The notes: generated by a model from the letters alone, not told the origin. DNA of 64,000 nt from Treponema sp. UBA6367 (GCA_002437725.1 DJRF01000019.1:108258-172257); one strand, 5' to 3'; numbered from the stretch's first letter, positions 1 through 9,513 are shown. Made by a program: numbers and translations.

Positions 1-119
1 CCGTCCGCAGCACTGCTTATTTTCCGCGCTGCCGCGCAGCGCAAAAAATGCCGGATGGCAGCTCGCTCGCCGCTAACGCGGCAACCGCTCGTATGCCGCG
101 TATCAGCAGGCCGCGTCCG

Positions 120-142
<23 letters not shown>
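1..142. repeat. 20-bp direct repeat duplicating the ychJ 3' end, in GC-rich DNA
   Basis: Bases 1-20 are identical to bases 123-142, which encode the last residues of the neighbouring SEC-C protein. On the minus strand the left copy reads GSAENKQCCGR, against GSGKKYKQCCGR in the gene, so it is a degenerate copy of a SEC-C tail. The frame carrying it has a stop about 20 codons upstream and no start. The 1-119 stretch is far richer in G and C than the rest of the window and I see no gene in it. It could be debris of a local duplication or the edge of a repeat family continuing to the left. Confidence 0.6.
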
Positions 143-620
<478 letters not shown>

Positions 621-626
621 AATTTT

Positions 627-655
627 ACTATACCAAAATCTTAAAGGCTTCGCAA
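627..655 (-). promoter_or_regulatory. Predicted leaderless promoter of ychJ
   Basis: On the minus strand TTGCGA (650-655) and TATAGT (627-632) are separated by 17 bp. The -10 box ends 6 nt before the ATG at 620, placing the transcription start at or next to the start codon. Confidence 0.6.
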
Positions 656-660
656 TTATA

Positions 661-713
661 AAAAAAGGGCCGTCACTCATGAAGTTTTATAGACTTCAGA
701 GGCAGCCCGTTTT
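661..713 (-). terminator. Intrinsic terminator after the CBM48 gene
   Basis: On the minus strand a stem with outer GGGC/GCCC pairing and an inner GAAGT/ACTTC hairpin is followed by a run of seven T. It lies just downstream of the stop at 733 and separates that gene from ychJ. Confidence 0.7.
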
Positions 714-732
714 ACCTTAATCTTATAAAAAG

Positions 733-1065
733 TTATTTAGAACCTTTTTTAGGAGGTGTTGTTACAACAACAGAGTTGTCAGCATTTGAATAAGGAGCTG
801 GAATGTATTTATCTGCTTTCCAATCGTTTTCCCATTTGTAGCCGTCAAGCAAATAGCGGAACTGATATTCTTTATTAGCTTCAAGTTCAAGTTTTACAGA
901 GAAAGAACCATCTTTTCCGAGTTTTAATGGTGTATCAGTACTAGACCAACTGTTAAAATCACCAGCAATATTTATTTTTTTTGCACCCTGAGCTGCTTCT
1001 GCTGATACTGTGAATGTTACGTTACACTTTGTTTTGTCTTTAGAAAAAGTTTTCTTTAATGACAT
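733..1065 (-). CDS. Small CBM48 / isoamylase early-set domain protein
   Basis: A 110-aa protein that is essentially one immunoglobulin-like early-set domain. Core motifs are INIAGDFNSWS near residue 30 and FRYLLDGYKWEND near residue 70, as in the glycogen-binding domains of AMPK beta and branching enzymes. There is no signal peptide and no catalytic domain, so a cytoplasmic polyglucan-binding or regulatory role is likely; this is inferred from the fold only. A GGAG Shine-Dalgarno precedes the ATG. It is transcribed alone and ends at the hairpin terminator at 661-713. Confidence 0.8.
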   Translation of the reverse strand: MSLKKTFSKDKTKCNVTFTVSAEAAQGAKKINIAGDFNSWSSTDTPLKLGKDGSFSVKLELEANKEYQFRYLLDGYKWENDWKADKYIPAPYSNADNSVVVTTPPKKGSK

Positions 1066-1210
1066 AATATAACTCCATGACTTTCTATTATGTTTGACAT
1101 CAAAAAAATGTCATCTTTATATAGTATATAACATTAAATTAATTTGGTACATATCTTTTTTGAAAATTAAATTCAGAAAAACCATATATGCGCTTGGTTT
1201 GATTTAAAAT

Positions 1211-3355
1211 CTAACCTACATATTTTAGCACTATTACTGTCAAATCATCACGCAAAGGAACTGCTTCGGTGTATGCGTCGAAAACGTCGATTAAGTATTC
1301 TAAGATTTTTTTCGAATTATCAGCAGGGGCTTTTGAAAAAATCTTTTTTAAAAGATTAACCCCCATTTCGTCGCCTGCTAGATTTCTGCTTTCTATAAGA
1401 CAATCGGTATACAAAAGAAGGCAGTCTCCTTTTTCTAGGTCGGTTTTAAATACGCCATAGTCGCCTTCTGGAAGTCCTTGCATGCCCAAGAACATTCCTC
1501 TAAACGAATTGTCTTCTTCTCCTAGTATAGAAACTTTTCCGCTGGCTTTCTTAAGAAGTATATCTGTATGGCCGCCGTTTACGTATTCAATGTGATTTTC
1601 ATTAAGCCTAAGAAAAATTCCTGTTAGATAGTTTTCTACAGCGCCTTTGGCTTCTATGAGAGTTGAACTGAATTCCTGTATAATTTTGTTAAGAGGCTTT
1701 TTTTCGTCAGAATTAAAGATTTTTTCCGCAAGGTATTTTGAAAGAATTCCTACGAGCCCGGAAGCAACTCCGTGTCCTGAAACATCAAAAAGTCCTAGTC
1801 CGGTGAATTTGCCGTTCTTGTTGTAATAAAAATCATATAAATCGCCAGAAACTGATGCCATCGGCTTAAAAATAAACGAACATTCCCAGCCGTTCCCTTT
1901 AGGAGCTTTAGATGGGTAAAAGCTTTTTTGCACAAGTTCTGCCATTTTCATATCTCTGGCTTGAATTTGCTGTTGATTTTGTAAAAGCCTGTTTTTCCTG
2001 GTTATTTCGCGAGTCCGTTCATTCACTTCCACCGTTACAATGCTGTCTAGCAATTCTTTGATTGTAACAACTCCAAAGTATTTTCCTTCTTTTTCAACAA
2101 TAACTGGTTCGTAAAGATTTTTTTCATCTCTGGCAGTTGCTTTTGAGGCGACTTTTCCGGGCGTTTCTGTCCAGTCTACTGCTAAAAAATCTGTAATCAT
2201 TTTGTCGCGAATCATTTTGTGGCTATTAAGTCCGAAACCAAACTGTCCGCCAAGCAAATCTGATAAAACCGAACGCGACATAATTCCTAGAACCCTGTTT
2301 TCTAAATCTACAACAGTAACAAGAGAGCATGTAGGATTTAAGTGGAAAAAGTTCATCAAGTCTATTAAAGATGTGTCTGGAAAAAATGTAATTCCAGAGT
2401 CTGCAAGCTCGCCTATCTTGTGAGCGCCGTTGTTCAAAGCGTTTTTTGTCTGTAAATCATCCTGTGCGATTTTGTCGTCTTTAATACTTTTTTTTGCTTT
2501 TTTTGAATCTTTTGAAAGCTCGTTTTTTTCTTTAAGCACCTTTTCTTTTTCAAAATCTTTTTCAAGATTTTTTCTTTTTAAAGCCTCAAGATTTTGTCTA
2601 TTTGCAACAATTCTTGCGTAAGGCGCAGAATTAACCTTTCCTGGAATTTTTTGCGGTCTTGCTATAAAAAATCCTTGCGCAAAATTTACGCCAAGTTTTA
2701 GCAAGGTTTCTAATTCTTTTGAAGTTTCAACGCCAACTGCAATAACGCCAATTCCCGATTCGTGGCAGAACTGCACAATATTTTTTACCATCGATTGCTT
2801 TATGTTGTTTTCTTCAATTCCTCGAACTATTTTTATGTCAATTTTTACAAAGTCTGGATTTAAATTGCAGATTCTCTCTAAGCCTGAATAAGATGAGCCG
2901 ACGTTGTCTAGCGCGATGCTAAAGTCTTGTTCTCTGTAGTGTTTTGCAATGTCGCTTAAAACATTAGGATTTTCTATGCTGCAGCGTTCAGTTATTTCTA
3001 GAACTACATTGTTTGGATTTAGTCCATATTTTTTTAGAAGTTTTTTTGTAAATCCTGTGTAGAATTCCTCGTCTTGAATTATATCAAGATTTATGTTTAT
3101 AAAGAGTTTGGTTGAAAGACCGAACATTTTTGCAGTCTTTATAATCATTTTGCGGCAGATTTTTTCAAGCATCCAGCTTTTTTCAGATTTATCTGCCTGC
3201 TCAAAAAATTCTGCAATAGATTTTTCTTCTTTAGCAGAATCTCCCTCAATTCTTGTAAAGGCTTCGTAACCTAAAATGTCTCCAGTTTCCAAAGATACAA
3301 TTGGCTGAAATACTGGAAAAAGTTTTTTCCCTGTTAAAATTTTTTCTAAGTCCAT
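1211..3355 (-). CDS. EAL - CBS pair - PP2C (SpoIIE/RsbU) signalling protein
   Basis: A 714-aa cytoplasmic protein with three parts. Residues 1-245 are an EAL domain (FQPIVSLETG, VKIDIKIVRG, GVNFAQGFFIARP). Residues 245-315 are a lysine-rich linker and 315-445 a CBS pair. A coiled coil (about 445-478) leads into a PP2C phosphatase with the RsbU-type entry VQKSFYPS, the metal motif SGDLYDF, DVSGHGV, and the final DDLTVIVL. The EAL domain departs from active phosphodiesterases: EAF replaces EAL, DN replaces the paired aspartates, and VGVE replaces EGVE. It may therefore bind c-di-GMP as a sensor rather than cleave it. The phosphatase motifs look intact. The target, presumably an anti-sigma-antagonist protein, is not in the window. 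Confidence 0.9.
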   Translation of the reverse strand: MDLEKILTGKKLFPVFQPIVSLETGDILGYEAFTRIEGDSAKEEKSIAEFFEQADKSEKSWMLEKICRKMIIKTAKMFGLSTKLFININLDIIQDEEFYTGFTKKLLKKYGLNPNNVVLEITERCSIENPNVLSDIAKHYREQDFSIALDNVGSSYSGLERICNLNPDFVKIDIKIVRGIEENNIKQSMVKNIVQFCHESGIGVIAVGVETSKELETLLKLGVNFAQGFFIARPQKIPGKVNSAPYARIVANRQNLEALKRKNLEKDFEKEKVLKEKNELSKDSKKAKKSIKDDKIAQDDLQTKNALNNGAHKIGELADSGITFFPDTSLIDLMNFFHLNPTCSLVTVVDLENRVLGIMSRSVLSDLLGGQFGFGLNSHKMIRDKMITDFLAVDWTETPGKVASKATARDEKNLYEPVIVEKEGKYFGVVTIKELLDSIVTVEVNERTREITRKNRLLQNQQQIQARDMKMAELVQKSFYPSKAPKGNGWECSFIFKPMASVSGDLYDFYYNKNGKFTGLGLFDVSGHGVASGLVGILSKYLAEKIFNSDEKKPLNKIIQEFSSTLIEAKGAVENYLTGIFLRLNENHIEYVNGGHTDILLKKASGKVSILGEEDNSFRGMFLGMQGLPEGDYGVFKTDLEKGDCLLLYTDCLIESRNLAGDEMGVNLLKKIFSKAPADNSKKILEYLIDVFDAYTEAVPLRDDLTVIVLKYVG

Positions 3356-3480
3356 GCCGATATACTATTTTTAAAGTGTAAATTTTTTGCATAGCAACCG
3401 TGAAATGTTTGTAAATTTTCTTAACCGCTTTGAATGTGGATTTTGAACTGCTTCAAAAAAAGACAAAAAAGATAAATTTA

Positions 3481-3509
3481 TTGTGAAAAATAAAAAATAG
3501 GATTATAAT
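3481..3509 (+). promoter_or_regulatory. Predicted leaderless promoter of the NlpC/P60 gene
   Basis: TTGTGA (3481-3486), a 17-bp spacer and TATAAT (3504-3509). Only 5 nt separate the -10 box from the ATG at 3515, and there is no Shine-Dalgarno. Confidence 0.6.
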
Positions 3510-3514
3510 AAGCT

Positions 3515-4600
3515 ATGAATTTTTTAACGGATAGAAAAGGTTTATTTTTAGGATTATTTTTAACTTTTATTTTTGCTCCAAACATTTGTTTTGGATCAGA
3601 TGTGCGAAGTTCTCGCAGCAAATTGGTTACGCAAGCAAAAAAATACGTTGGCTGTTCTTATGAGTTAGGTTCAACAGGGCCTAATACTTTTGACTGTTCT
3701 GGTTTAATTCTTACGGTTGCAAGAGAAGCTATTGGTTACCAAATGCCAAGAACAGCAAAAAGTATGTATGAAATGGCAAGGCATATTCCAGACAACAAAA
3801 AAGAGCCGGGAGACCTTGTGTTTTTTAAGAGTTCTCCGAGCGGACCTGTTTCGCACGTAGGTTTGTATATTGGACGAAATCAATTTATTTCTGCTGTAAG
3901 CGACGGACCTAATACAGGCGTAATTGTTTCTTCCCTAAAAGAAAATTATTGGAAAACGCATTACTTTTCGAGCGGACGTTTCTTGAAAAGTACAAATGAA
4001 TACGAAGAAGATTACGATTCAGTTGTAGCTTCGGCAGATGACAGTTCAGAAGGTGAAGAAACTGTTTCTTCGTCTGCAAGTTTTGCGGACAGAGTTATTA
4101 TAAATTTTAGTGCTACTGGCGATTGGTCGCTTTTTACGCAAAAAAGATTTATGCCTAATTTTAGAGGCGTAACTGCAAATGCTGGATTGACATACCAAGG
4201 GAAAGCGTTTTCTCCAGGCGTTTCCGTTTTGCTTAGGTGGAACAATGGTGTAAAGGCATTTCAGTTGCCTGTTGTAGGTTCCCTTGAATTTGGAAAATAT
4301 ATAAAGGTTTATGCAGGTCCTGTTTTTACAATAGGGGAATGTCATCTTCCTGATTCTGATGAAAAAATTAGTTCATCAATTTTTCCTGGTGTAATGGGAA
4401 TTGTTTTTCAGACGCCATCTATTACAAAAGGAAGTGTAAAAATCAAATTTATTCAAGATATTTGCTATACAATCTTTAATAATGCTGATAACAGCGCGCT
4501 TTCTCCTGCAAAGGCATTTTCTGCGGGTTTGGAATTTGCAACAGGAATAAGCGTTTCTCTTCCTATGTCTACTTTTTCAAGTAAAGCAAGCAATGATTAA
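3515..4600 (+). CDS. Exported NlpC/P60-family protein with beta-rich C-terminal domain
   Basis: A 361-aa protein with a signal peptide (about residues 1-27) and an NlpC/P60 cysteine-peptidase domain (about 30-155). The catalytic cysteine lies in FDCSGLI near residue 68 and the histidine in SHVGLYIG near 113. The third polar residue, usually His in an FIHA-type motif, appears as Ser (QFISAVS), so activity is uncertain. After an acidic, serine-rich linker (about 160-190) comes a 170-residue domain of alternating hydrophobic strands that could be a small outer-membrane barrel or lid. The likely role is cleavage or binding of peptidoglycan stem peptides. The C-terminal half is unfamiliar to me. 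Confidence 0.8.
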   Translation: MNFLTDRKGLFLGLFLTFIFAPNICFGSDVRSSRSKLVTQAKKYVGCSYELGSTGPNTFDCSGLILTVAREAIGYQMPRTAKSMYEMARHIPDNKKEPGDLVFFKSSPSGPVSHVGLYIGRNQFISAVSDGPNTGVIVSSLKENYWKTHYFSSGRFLKSTNEYEEDYDSVVASADDSSEGEETVSSSASFADRVIINFSATGDWSLFTQKRFMPNFRGVTANAGLTYQGKAFSPGVSVLLRWNNGVKAFQLPVVGSLEFGKYIKVYAGPVFTIGECHLPDSDEKISSSIFPGVMGIVFQTPSITKGSVKIKFIQDICYTIFNNADNSALSPAKAFSAGLEFATGISVSLPMSTFSSKASND

Positions 4601-4631
4601 AAGGTTGCGTTTCAAACTTTTTTATATTTAG

Positions 4632-5267
4632 ATGAAGAAACTATTTTTTTTAATATTATTTGCAGTATCAGTTTTTTTATGCTCTTGTAAAAATGAACTA
4701 AAAATAAAGCTTTCCGATTCTGGAATTTCGTTTGCATACTCTGTAAGCTGCGGAAAAGCTTTTGTAGAAACCATGCAGTCTTTAACTGGGGAATATGATG
4801 AGAATATCTTTTCAAAAGAGGATATAAATTCTTTTTTTGAATCGGCGGGTTTTAAAAACCTTAAAGTTCAGATTTTAGGAAAAGAAAGTTTTCAGGTTCA
4901 GGGAAATCTAGCACCAGATGGAACAGATGCGCTTTCAAAAGCCGGTTTTCTTTCTTTTGGAAAAGATTTTTTAAAAATGTCTGTTTCTGCAGAAAAACTA
5001 AAATTATTCTATGCTGATTTACCAGATGACTTAAAGGCTTATATAGATATGCTTATGGCGCCTTCCTTTACGGGCGAAGAAATGACAAACGAAGATTATA
5101 CCGGTCTAGTGGAAACCGTTTATGGCACGGAACTTGCGCAGGAGCTTAAAACTTCTCAAATAGTTTTGTATTTGGAGATTGAGGGAAAATCTTCAAAAAA
5201 GTTTTCTATTTCGCTTGTAAACTTTTTAAATATGATAGGAACGCTGGTTTTTGAAAATGGAAACTGA
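4632..5267 (+). CDS. Hypothetical lipoprotein
   Basis: A 211-aa protein with a lipoprotein signal peptide: a short hydrophobic core, then FLCSC with the acylated cysteine predicted at residue 19. The mature part is acidic and mixed alpha/beta with no family I recognise. It is followed directly by slyX, whose ATG lies inside the end of this gene, so the two are probably co-transcribed. Location is inferred to be the periplasmic face of the inner membrane or the outer membrane. Confidence 0.75.
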   Translation: MKKLFFLILFAVSVFLCSCKNELKIKLSDSGISFAYSVSCGKAFVETMQSLTGEYDENIFSKEDINSFFESAGFKNLKVQILGKESFQVQGNLAPDGTDALSKAGFLSFGKDFLKMSVSAEKLKLFYADLPDDLKAYIDMLMAPSFTGEEMTNEDYTGLVETVYGTELAQELKTSQIVLYLEIEGKSSKKFSISLVNFLNMIGTLVFENGN

Positions 5268-5472
5268 ATTACTTGAAAAAAGAATAATTGATTTAGAAAT
5301 AAAGTTATCTTATATAGAAGATTTTTCAAATCAAATTCAAGAGCTTGCTGTGGAACAGTCTAAAACAATAGATTTGCTCCACAAAGAGATGAAAATTATG
5401 GCGACTAGGATAAAAGACATGTCCGACCAACTGGAAGGAGATGTTCCAAACCGAAAGCCGCCGCATTATTAA
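5257..5472 (+). CDS. slyX: SlyX family protein
   Basis: A 71-aa, almost entirely coiled-coil protein ending in the family hallmark PPHY. SlyX proteins are short coiled coils of unknown function. I use the ATG at 5257; a TTG two codons upstream is also possible. It overlaps the lipoprotein gene by 11 nt. Its 3' end overlaps the convergent aminopeptidase gene by 4 nt. Confidence 0.8.
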   Translation: METELLEKRIIDLEIKLSYIEDFSNQIQELAVEQSKTIDLLHKEMKIMATRIKDMSDQLEGDVPNRKPPHY

Positions 5473-6857
5473 TCTTGCAAGCAAAGAAAGGCTTTGTATG
5501 CATTGAACGCTTGAGCAATATCTTCGCAAGAGGTAAGTTCCCAAGGCGCGTGCATACTTAATACAGAAACCCCCGCGTCAATTACATTCATTCCGTATTT
5601 CGCTGCAAGATATGCAATTGTTCCGCCTCCGCCTTGGTCAACTCTTCCTAGTTCTGCCATTTGGTATTTTACGTCAGCCTTGTTCATACATGAGCGAAGT
5701 TTTGCAATAAACTCTGGGTTCGCATCGCTTGCGCCGCTTTTTCCACGGCTTCCTGTGTACTTGTTAAAAACAATTCCAGCGCCCAGAAAAGAAGCGTTGT
5801 CTTTATCAAAAAGGCTTGCATTTATAGGATCAAAAGCCGCATTTACATCGCTTGAAAGCATATTGCTGTTTGAAAGGCAGCGGCGCAGTGTAAGTTCATT
5901 GTAAGATGGGGAAAGACGGGCAATTACTTCTGCGACTGCGTTTTCAAATACGTGAGATCCCATTCCTGTAGCCCCGACACTTCCAATTTCTTCTTTATCT
6001 ACGCACAAACAGCAGGTTGTTCTAGACTTTGCATTAGTTTCAAGCATTGCGGCAAAAGATGCAAACGCGCACGAACGGTCGTCTTGACCGTAAGCGAGGA
6101 TAAGGGACTTGTCGAATCCGCAAAAGCGGGCTTTTCCCGCTGGAACAATTTCAAGCTCTGCAGATTCAAAGTCTTTTTCTTCAATTCCGTATTTTTTTGA
6201 TAAAATTTCTAAAAGCGCTTTTTTACCAGAAACTTTGTCATCTTTTTTCTTTTTAGTTTTCTTTGAATTATCCGAAGCTTCTTCTTTGACAGGAATTTCT
6301 GAACCAATAATAACATCTAAGTCTTCACCCTTTATGATGTCCGAACCAATTTTTTTCATTTGGTCTTGTGCAAGGTGAGGAAGGATGTCTGAAATGCAGA
6401 AAACAGGGTCTTTTTCGTCTTCTCCAATATTTACGATTATTGATTTTCCTTCCTGCGTGCAAACAACTCCGTGAATTGCCAAAGGAAGTGTTACCCACTG
6501 ATACTTTTTTATTCCGCCATAGTAATGGGTATTTAGGTAAACAAGAAAATCTTTTTCGTAGATAGGATTTTGTTTTGCATCTAGACGGGGAGAATCGATG
6601 TGCGCTCCAAGAATGTTCATTCCTTTTTCTATAGGGTCAGTTCCTATTTCAAAAAGGGCAATGGCTTTATTCATTTTTTGAATATAAATTTTATCGCCAG
6701 GATTTAGGCTTGAAACTTCGTTGATATCTTTGTAGCCGCAAGAGCGTGCTTGTTCAATTATCTGAGATACACATTCTCGTTCCGTTTTTCCGTTATTTAA
6801 AAACGATTTGTAATTTTCTATAAGCTGAGCAACATCCTTGCTTACTTTTTTTGACAT
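5469..6857 (-). CDS. M18 family zinc aminopeptidase
   Basis: A 462-aa cytoplasmic di-zinc aminopeptidase of the aspartyl-aminopeptidase (M18) family, of normal length. Metal and catalytic motifs are in order: GAHIDSPRLD near residue 86, GQDDRSCAFA, the glutamate pair in VDKEEIGSVG, SSDVNAAFDP, and the last histidine in LSMHAPWEL near the C terminus. A lysine-rich insertion (about 195-215) interrupts the middle domain. It releases N-terminal residues from peptides. The start is supported by GGGAGG a few bases upstream. A perfect palindrome lies just upstream of that Shine-Dalgarno, an arrangement repeated at two other genes here. Confidence 0.9.
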   Translation of the reverse strand: MSKKVSKDVAQLIENYKSFLNNGKTERECVSQIIEQARSCGYKDINEVSSLNPGDKIYIQKMNKAIALFEIGTDPIEKGMNILGAHIDSPRLDAKQNPIYEKDFLVYLNTHYYGGIKKYQWVTLPLAIHGVVCTQEGKSIIVNIGEDEKDPVFCISDILPHLAQDQMKKIGSDIIKGEDLDVIIGSEIPVKEEASDNSKKTKKKKDDKVSGKKALLEILSKKYGIEEKDFESAELEIVPAGKARFCGFDKSLILAYGQDDRSCAFASFAAMLETNAKSRTTCCLCVDKEEIGSVGATGMGSHVFENAVAEVIARLSPSYNELTLRRCLSNSNMLSSDVNAAFDPINASLFDKDNASFLGAGIVFNKYTGSRGKSGASDANPEFIAKLRSCMNKADVKYQMAELGRVDQGGGGTIAYLAAKYGMNVIDAGVSVLSMHAPWELTSCEDIAQAFNAYKAFLCLQD

Positions 6858-6875
6858 ATTTTAACCTCCCATAAA

Positions 6876-6896
6876 TAAGTTTGCAACGCAAACTTA
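6876..6896 (-). promoter_or_regulatory. Leader palindrome before the M18 gene
   Basis: A 9-bp inverted repeat, TAAGTTTGC / GCAAACTTA, with a 3-nt centre lies between the HAD stop (6909) and the aminopeptidase Shine-Dalgarno. The same sequence precedes the genes at 11275 (minus) and 11517 (plus), each time just before the ribosome-binding site. It could be an operator, an RNA hairpin or a processing site. Confidence 0.55.
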
Positions 6897-6908
6897 AAAA
6901 GATAAAAA

Positions 6909-7559
6909 CTATTTGCAAATTATTTCTACAAGTTCAAAAGCATTGTCTACAATTGTTTTTGCTCCTAATTTTTCAAGGAAAACTCTTCCTCTGAATCCCC
7001 AGTCCACGCCGATAAAGTCCAGGTTTGAATTTTGCGCAGTTTGAAAGTCCACATCGCTGTCGCCAATGTAGACTGCGTCTTTTTGGGAAACGTTTAATTC
7101 ATTCAGGGCTTTTAAAACCATGTCTGGAGCAGGCTTTTTTGCAACTTCTTCAGTTTCTCCGATAGCTACATCAAAAAGTCCTTTGAAATAGATTTCAACT
7201 AGTTCTTGAACTCCATAGTCTGCTTTGTTAGAAACTACGGCTGTTCTTATGCCTGCATTTTTGAGTTCCTTGATTGCTTCTAAAATTCCGTTGTAAGCGC
7301 AGGTTTTATCCGCGCAGTGAACTTTGTAGTGTTCATTGAAATCATTAAAAACTTTTTCAATTTGTTGCTTAGAAGCATTTTTAGGAACTGCCCGCTCAAT
7401 CAATTTTCTTATGCCGTTGCCTACAAAAAATCTTACTTCTTCGTAGGTTCTAGTTGGCATATTGTTAATCGAAAGGGCGTAGTTTGTAGAATCCATAAGA
7501 TCCTGCAAGGTGTTTAAAATTGTTCCGTCCATATCAAAAACTGCTGCTTTGTACTTCAT
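6909..7559 (-). CDS. HAD-superfamily phosphatase, phosphoglycolate-phosphatase type
   Basis: A 216-aa HAD hydrolase. Motif I is FDMDGTILNT (Asp9 nucleophile, Asp11), motif II is the serine in TAVVSNK, the lysine of motif III lies in the VAKKPAPDM segment, and motif IV is VYIGDSDVDFQTA. The helical cap between motifs I and II is that of Gph-like enzymes. The substrate cannot be told from sequence; phosphoglycolate or a similar small phosphate ester is likely. I use the ATG at 7559, which begins the HAD fold directly; the open frame upstream runs into ettA. It lies 68 nt downstream of ettA and upstream of the aminopeptidase gene on the same strand. Confidence 0.85.
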   Translation of the reverse strand: MKYKAAVFDMDGTILNTLQDLMDSTNYALSINNMPTRTYEEVRFFVGNGIRKLIERAVPKNASKQQIEKVFNDFNEHYKVHCADKTCAYNGILEAIKELKNAGIRTAVVSNKADYGVQELVEIYFKGLFDVAIGETEEVAKKPAPDMVLKALNELNVSQKDAVYIGDSDVDFQTAQNSNLDFIGVDWGFRGRVFLEKLGAKTIVDNAFELVEIICK

Positions 7560-7627
7560 AATACTTTTATTGTAATGATATGAACGGATTTTGAAAAGTT
7601 GGCTTTGAAAACAACTCTTTGCTGTTT

Positions 7628-9364
7628 TTATCTGCTTAGCTTGCGGTAAACAGTTCGTTTTGGAACGCCTGCGTCTTCGCCAAATTGTTCTTTCTTCCAT
7701 TCGGCGTATTCTGACCAGTTGCCTTCAAAAAAACGTACTTCAGAATTGTTTTCAAACGCGAGAATGTGCGTGCAAATTCTGTCTAAAAACCAACGGTCGT
7801 GGCTTACAACAAGAGCGCAGCCTGCAAAATCTTCAAGAGCTTCTTCTAGTGCTCGGACAGTTTGAACATCTAAATCGTTTGTAGGTTCGTCAAAAAGAAG
7901 AACATTTCCCGCTTCTTTTAGCATCATTCCAAGATTTAGACGATTTTTTTCTCCGCCGGAAAGAACGCTGACTTTTTTGTTTTGGTCAGGGCCGGCAAAA
8001 TTAAACCATCCGCAATATGCGTGAGCGTTTACTTCACGAACGCCGCCTTCAAGTGCGCGTCCCTTTTCGTCAACAGCGCCGAGTTTTATCATATCTGCAC
8101 CGCCTCCTAAGGTTTCGTACACAGTTTTATTCATGTCTAAGCCAGTTCTCATCTGGTCAACATAAGTAATTTTTACTGTAGAGCCAATTTTTATTTCGCC
8201 AGAGTCAGGTTTTTCGCCGCCTTCCAAGCCTGCTGCATCAACTATCATTCTAAAAAGAGTTGTCTTTCCGGCTCCGTTTGGCCCTACGATTCCGACAATT
8301 GCACCTGCCGGAATATGAACGTTTAAGTTGTCGAAAAGCAGTTTGTCGCCAAAGGATTTTGATAAGTTTTCAATATCTATAACTTGATTTCCCAGCCTAG
8401 GTCCTGCAGGAATTGAAATTTGAGTGTCTTTGAGCTGCTTTTTGCCTTCCTGAGCCATAAGCTCGTTGTAGCGAGTAATGTGTTCCTTGTGTTTTGCTTG
8501 GCGACCTTTTGCCCCCATGTGAATCCATTCAAGTTCTCTTTGAATTTCTTTTTGGCGTTGAGTTTCGTTTTTGTTTTCAAGGGCAAGGCGTTGATTTTTT
8601 TGTTCAAGCCAGGAAGAATAATTTCCTTTAAATGGGAAGCCTTCGCCGCGGTCAAGTTCAAGAATCCAGCCGGCAACATCGTCAAGAAAGTAGCGGTCGT
8701 GCGTAATGGCGATTACAGTTCCCGGATAGTCGTGAAGATGTTTTTCAAGCCAAGCGACAGTTTCTGCATCAAGGTGGTTTGTAGGTTCGTCCAGAAGAAG
8801 AATATCTGGCTTTTGAAGGAGCAGGCGGCAAAGAGCTACACGGCGGCGTTCTCCTCCAGAAAGAACATCTACAACTTGGTCTGCTGGCGGACAGCGCAAA
8901 GCGTCCATTGCGAGTTCCAGGTTGTTGTCTAAATTCCATGCGTCAAGCGCGTCCAGTTTTTCTTGAACTTCGCCCTGCCTTGCACAGAGCTTGTCAATAT
9001 CTGCATCCGGGTCGCCAAAGGCTTCGTTTATTTTGTCAAATTCCGCAAGAAGATTTGTAACTTCTTTTACGCCTTCTTTTACAATTTCAATAACAGTTTT
9101 GCCTTTTTCAAGTTGCGGCTCCTGTTCAAGATAGCCGATTGTATATCCTGGAGCGAGCGTGGTTTCTCCTGTAAAGTCCTTGTCAATTCCTGCAAGAATT
9201 TTAAAAAGGGAAGATTTTCCGGAACCGTTTGGTCCGATTACACCAATTTTTGCACCGTAAAAATAGGAAATGCTTACGTCTTTTAGAACAACTTTTGTAC
9301 CGTAAGCTCGCGAAACGCGATCCATTGTGTAGATTATTTTTTTGTCATCGAAAGTTTTTGCCAT
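7628..9364 (-). CDS. ettA: Energy-dependent translational throttle protein EttA (ABC-F)
   Basis: A 578-aa soluble tandem ABC ATPase, slightly longer than E. coli EttA. The first nucleotide-binding domain has GPNGSGKSS near residue 43 with LSGGERRR and LLDEPTNHLD. The P-site tRNA interaction linker (about 250-310) carries WIHMGAKGRQAKHK. The second domain has GPNGAGKTT, LSGGEKNR and LFDEPTNDLD. Its N-terminal and linker sequences match EttA rather than Uup or YheS. EttA binds the ribosomal E site and gates the first peptide bond according to ADP/ATP ratio. There is an AGGA Shine-Dalgarno. Confidence 0.93.
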   Translation of the reverse strand: MAKTFDDKKIIYTMDRVSRAYGTKVVLKDVSISYFYGAKIGVIGPNGSGKSSLFKILAGIDKDFTGETTLAPGYTIGYLEQEPQLEKGKTVIEIVKEGVKEVTNLLAEFDKINEAFGDPDADIDKLCARQGEVQEKLDALDAWNLDNNLELAMDALRCPPADQVVDVLSGGERRRVALCRLLLQKPDILLLDEPTNHLDAETVAWLEKHLHDYPGTVIAITHDRYFLDDVAGWILELDRGEGFPFKGNYSSWLEQKNQRLALENKNETQRQKEIQRELEWIHMGAKGRQAKHKEHITRYNELMAQEGKKQLKDTQISIPAGPRLGNQVIDIENLSKSFGDKLLFDNLNVHIPAGAIVGIVGPNGAGKTTLFRMIVDAAGLEGGEKPDSGEIKIGSTVKITYVDQMRTGLDMNKTVYETLGGGADMIKLGAVDEKGRALEGGVREVNAHAYCGWFNFAGPDQNKKVSVLSGGEKNRLNLGMMLKEAGNVLLFDEPTNDLDVQTVRALEEALEDFAGCALVVSHDRWFLDRICTHILAFENNSEVRFFEGNWSEYAEWKKEQFGEDAGVPKRTVYRKLSR

Positions 9365-9513
9365 GTATTTTTCCTGTTGAGATTTTTATCATTCTGTTAT
9401 GGCTATACTATATAGAAGAAAAATGAAAGGGGCAAGGGTAACTTTTAATTGTTTTTAAGAGCGGTGATCTAGGGTTTATCAAAACGCTAAATCACCACAT
9501 GGTAAGTTTGAAT

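Noticed and set aside
7560..7700. Upstream extension of the HAD phosphatase frame
   Set aside because: It runs through the gap and into ettA, is Arg/Lys-rich with no HAD similarity, and the ATG at 7559 begins the fold directly.
8420..8932. A 170-codon plus-strand frame inside ettA
   Set aside because: Antisense to a conserved ABC-F gene; low-complexity Phe/Lys-rich translation.
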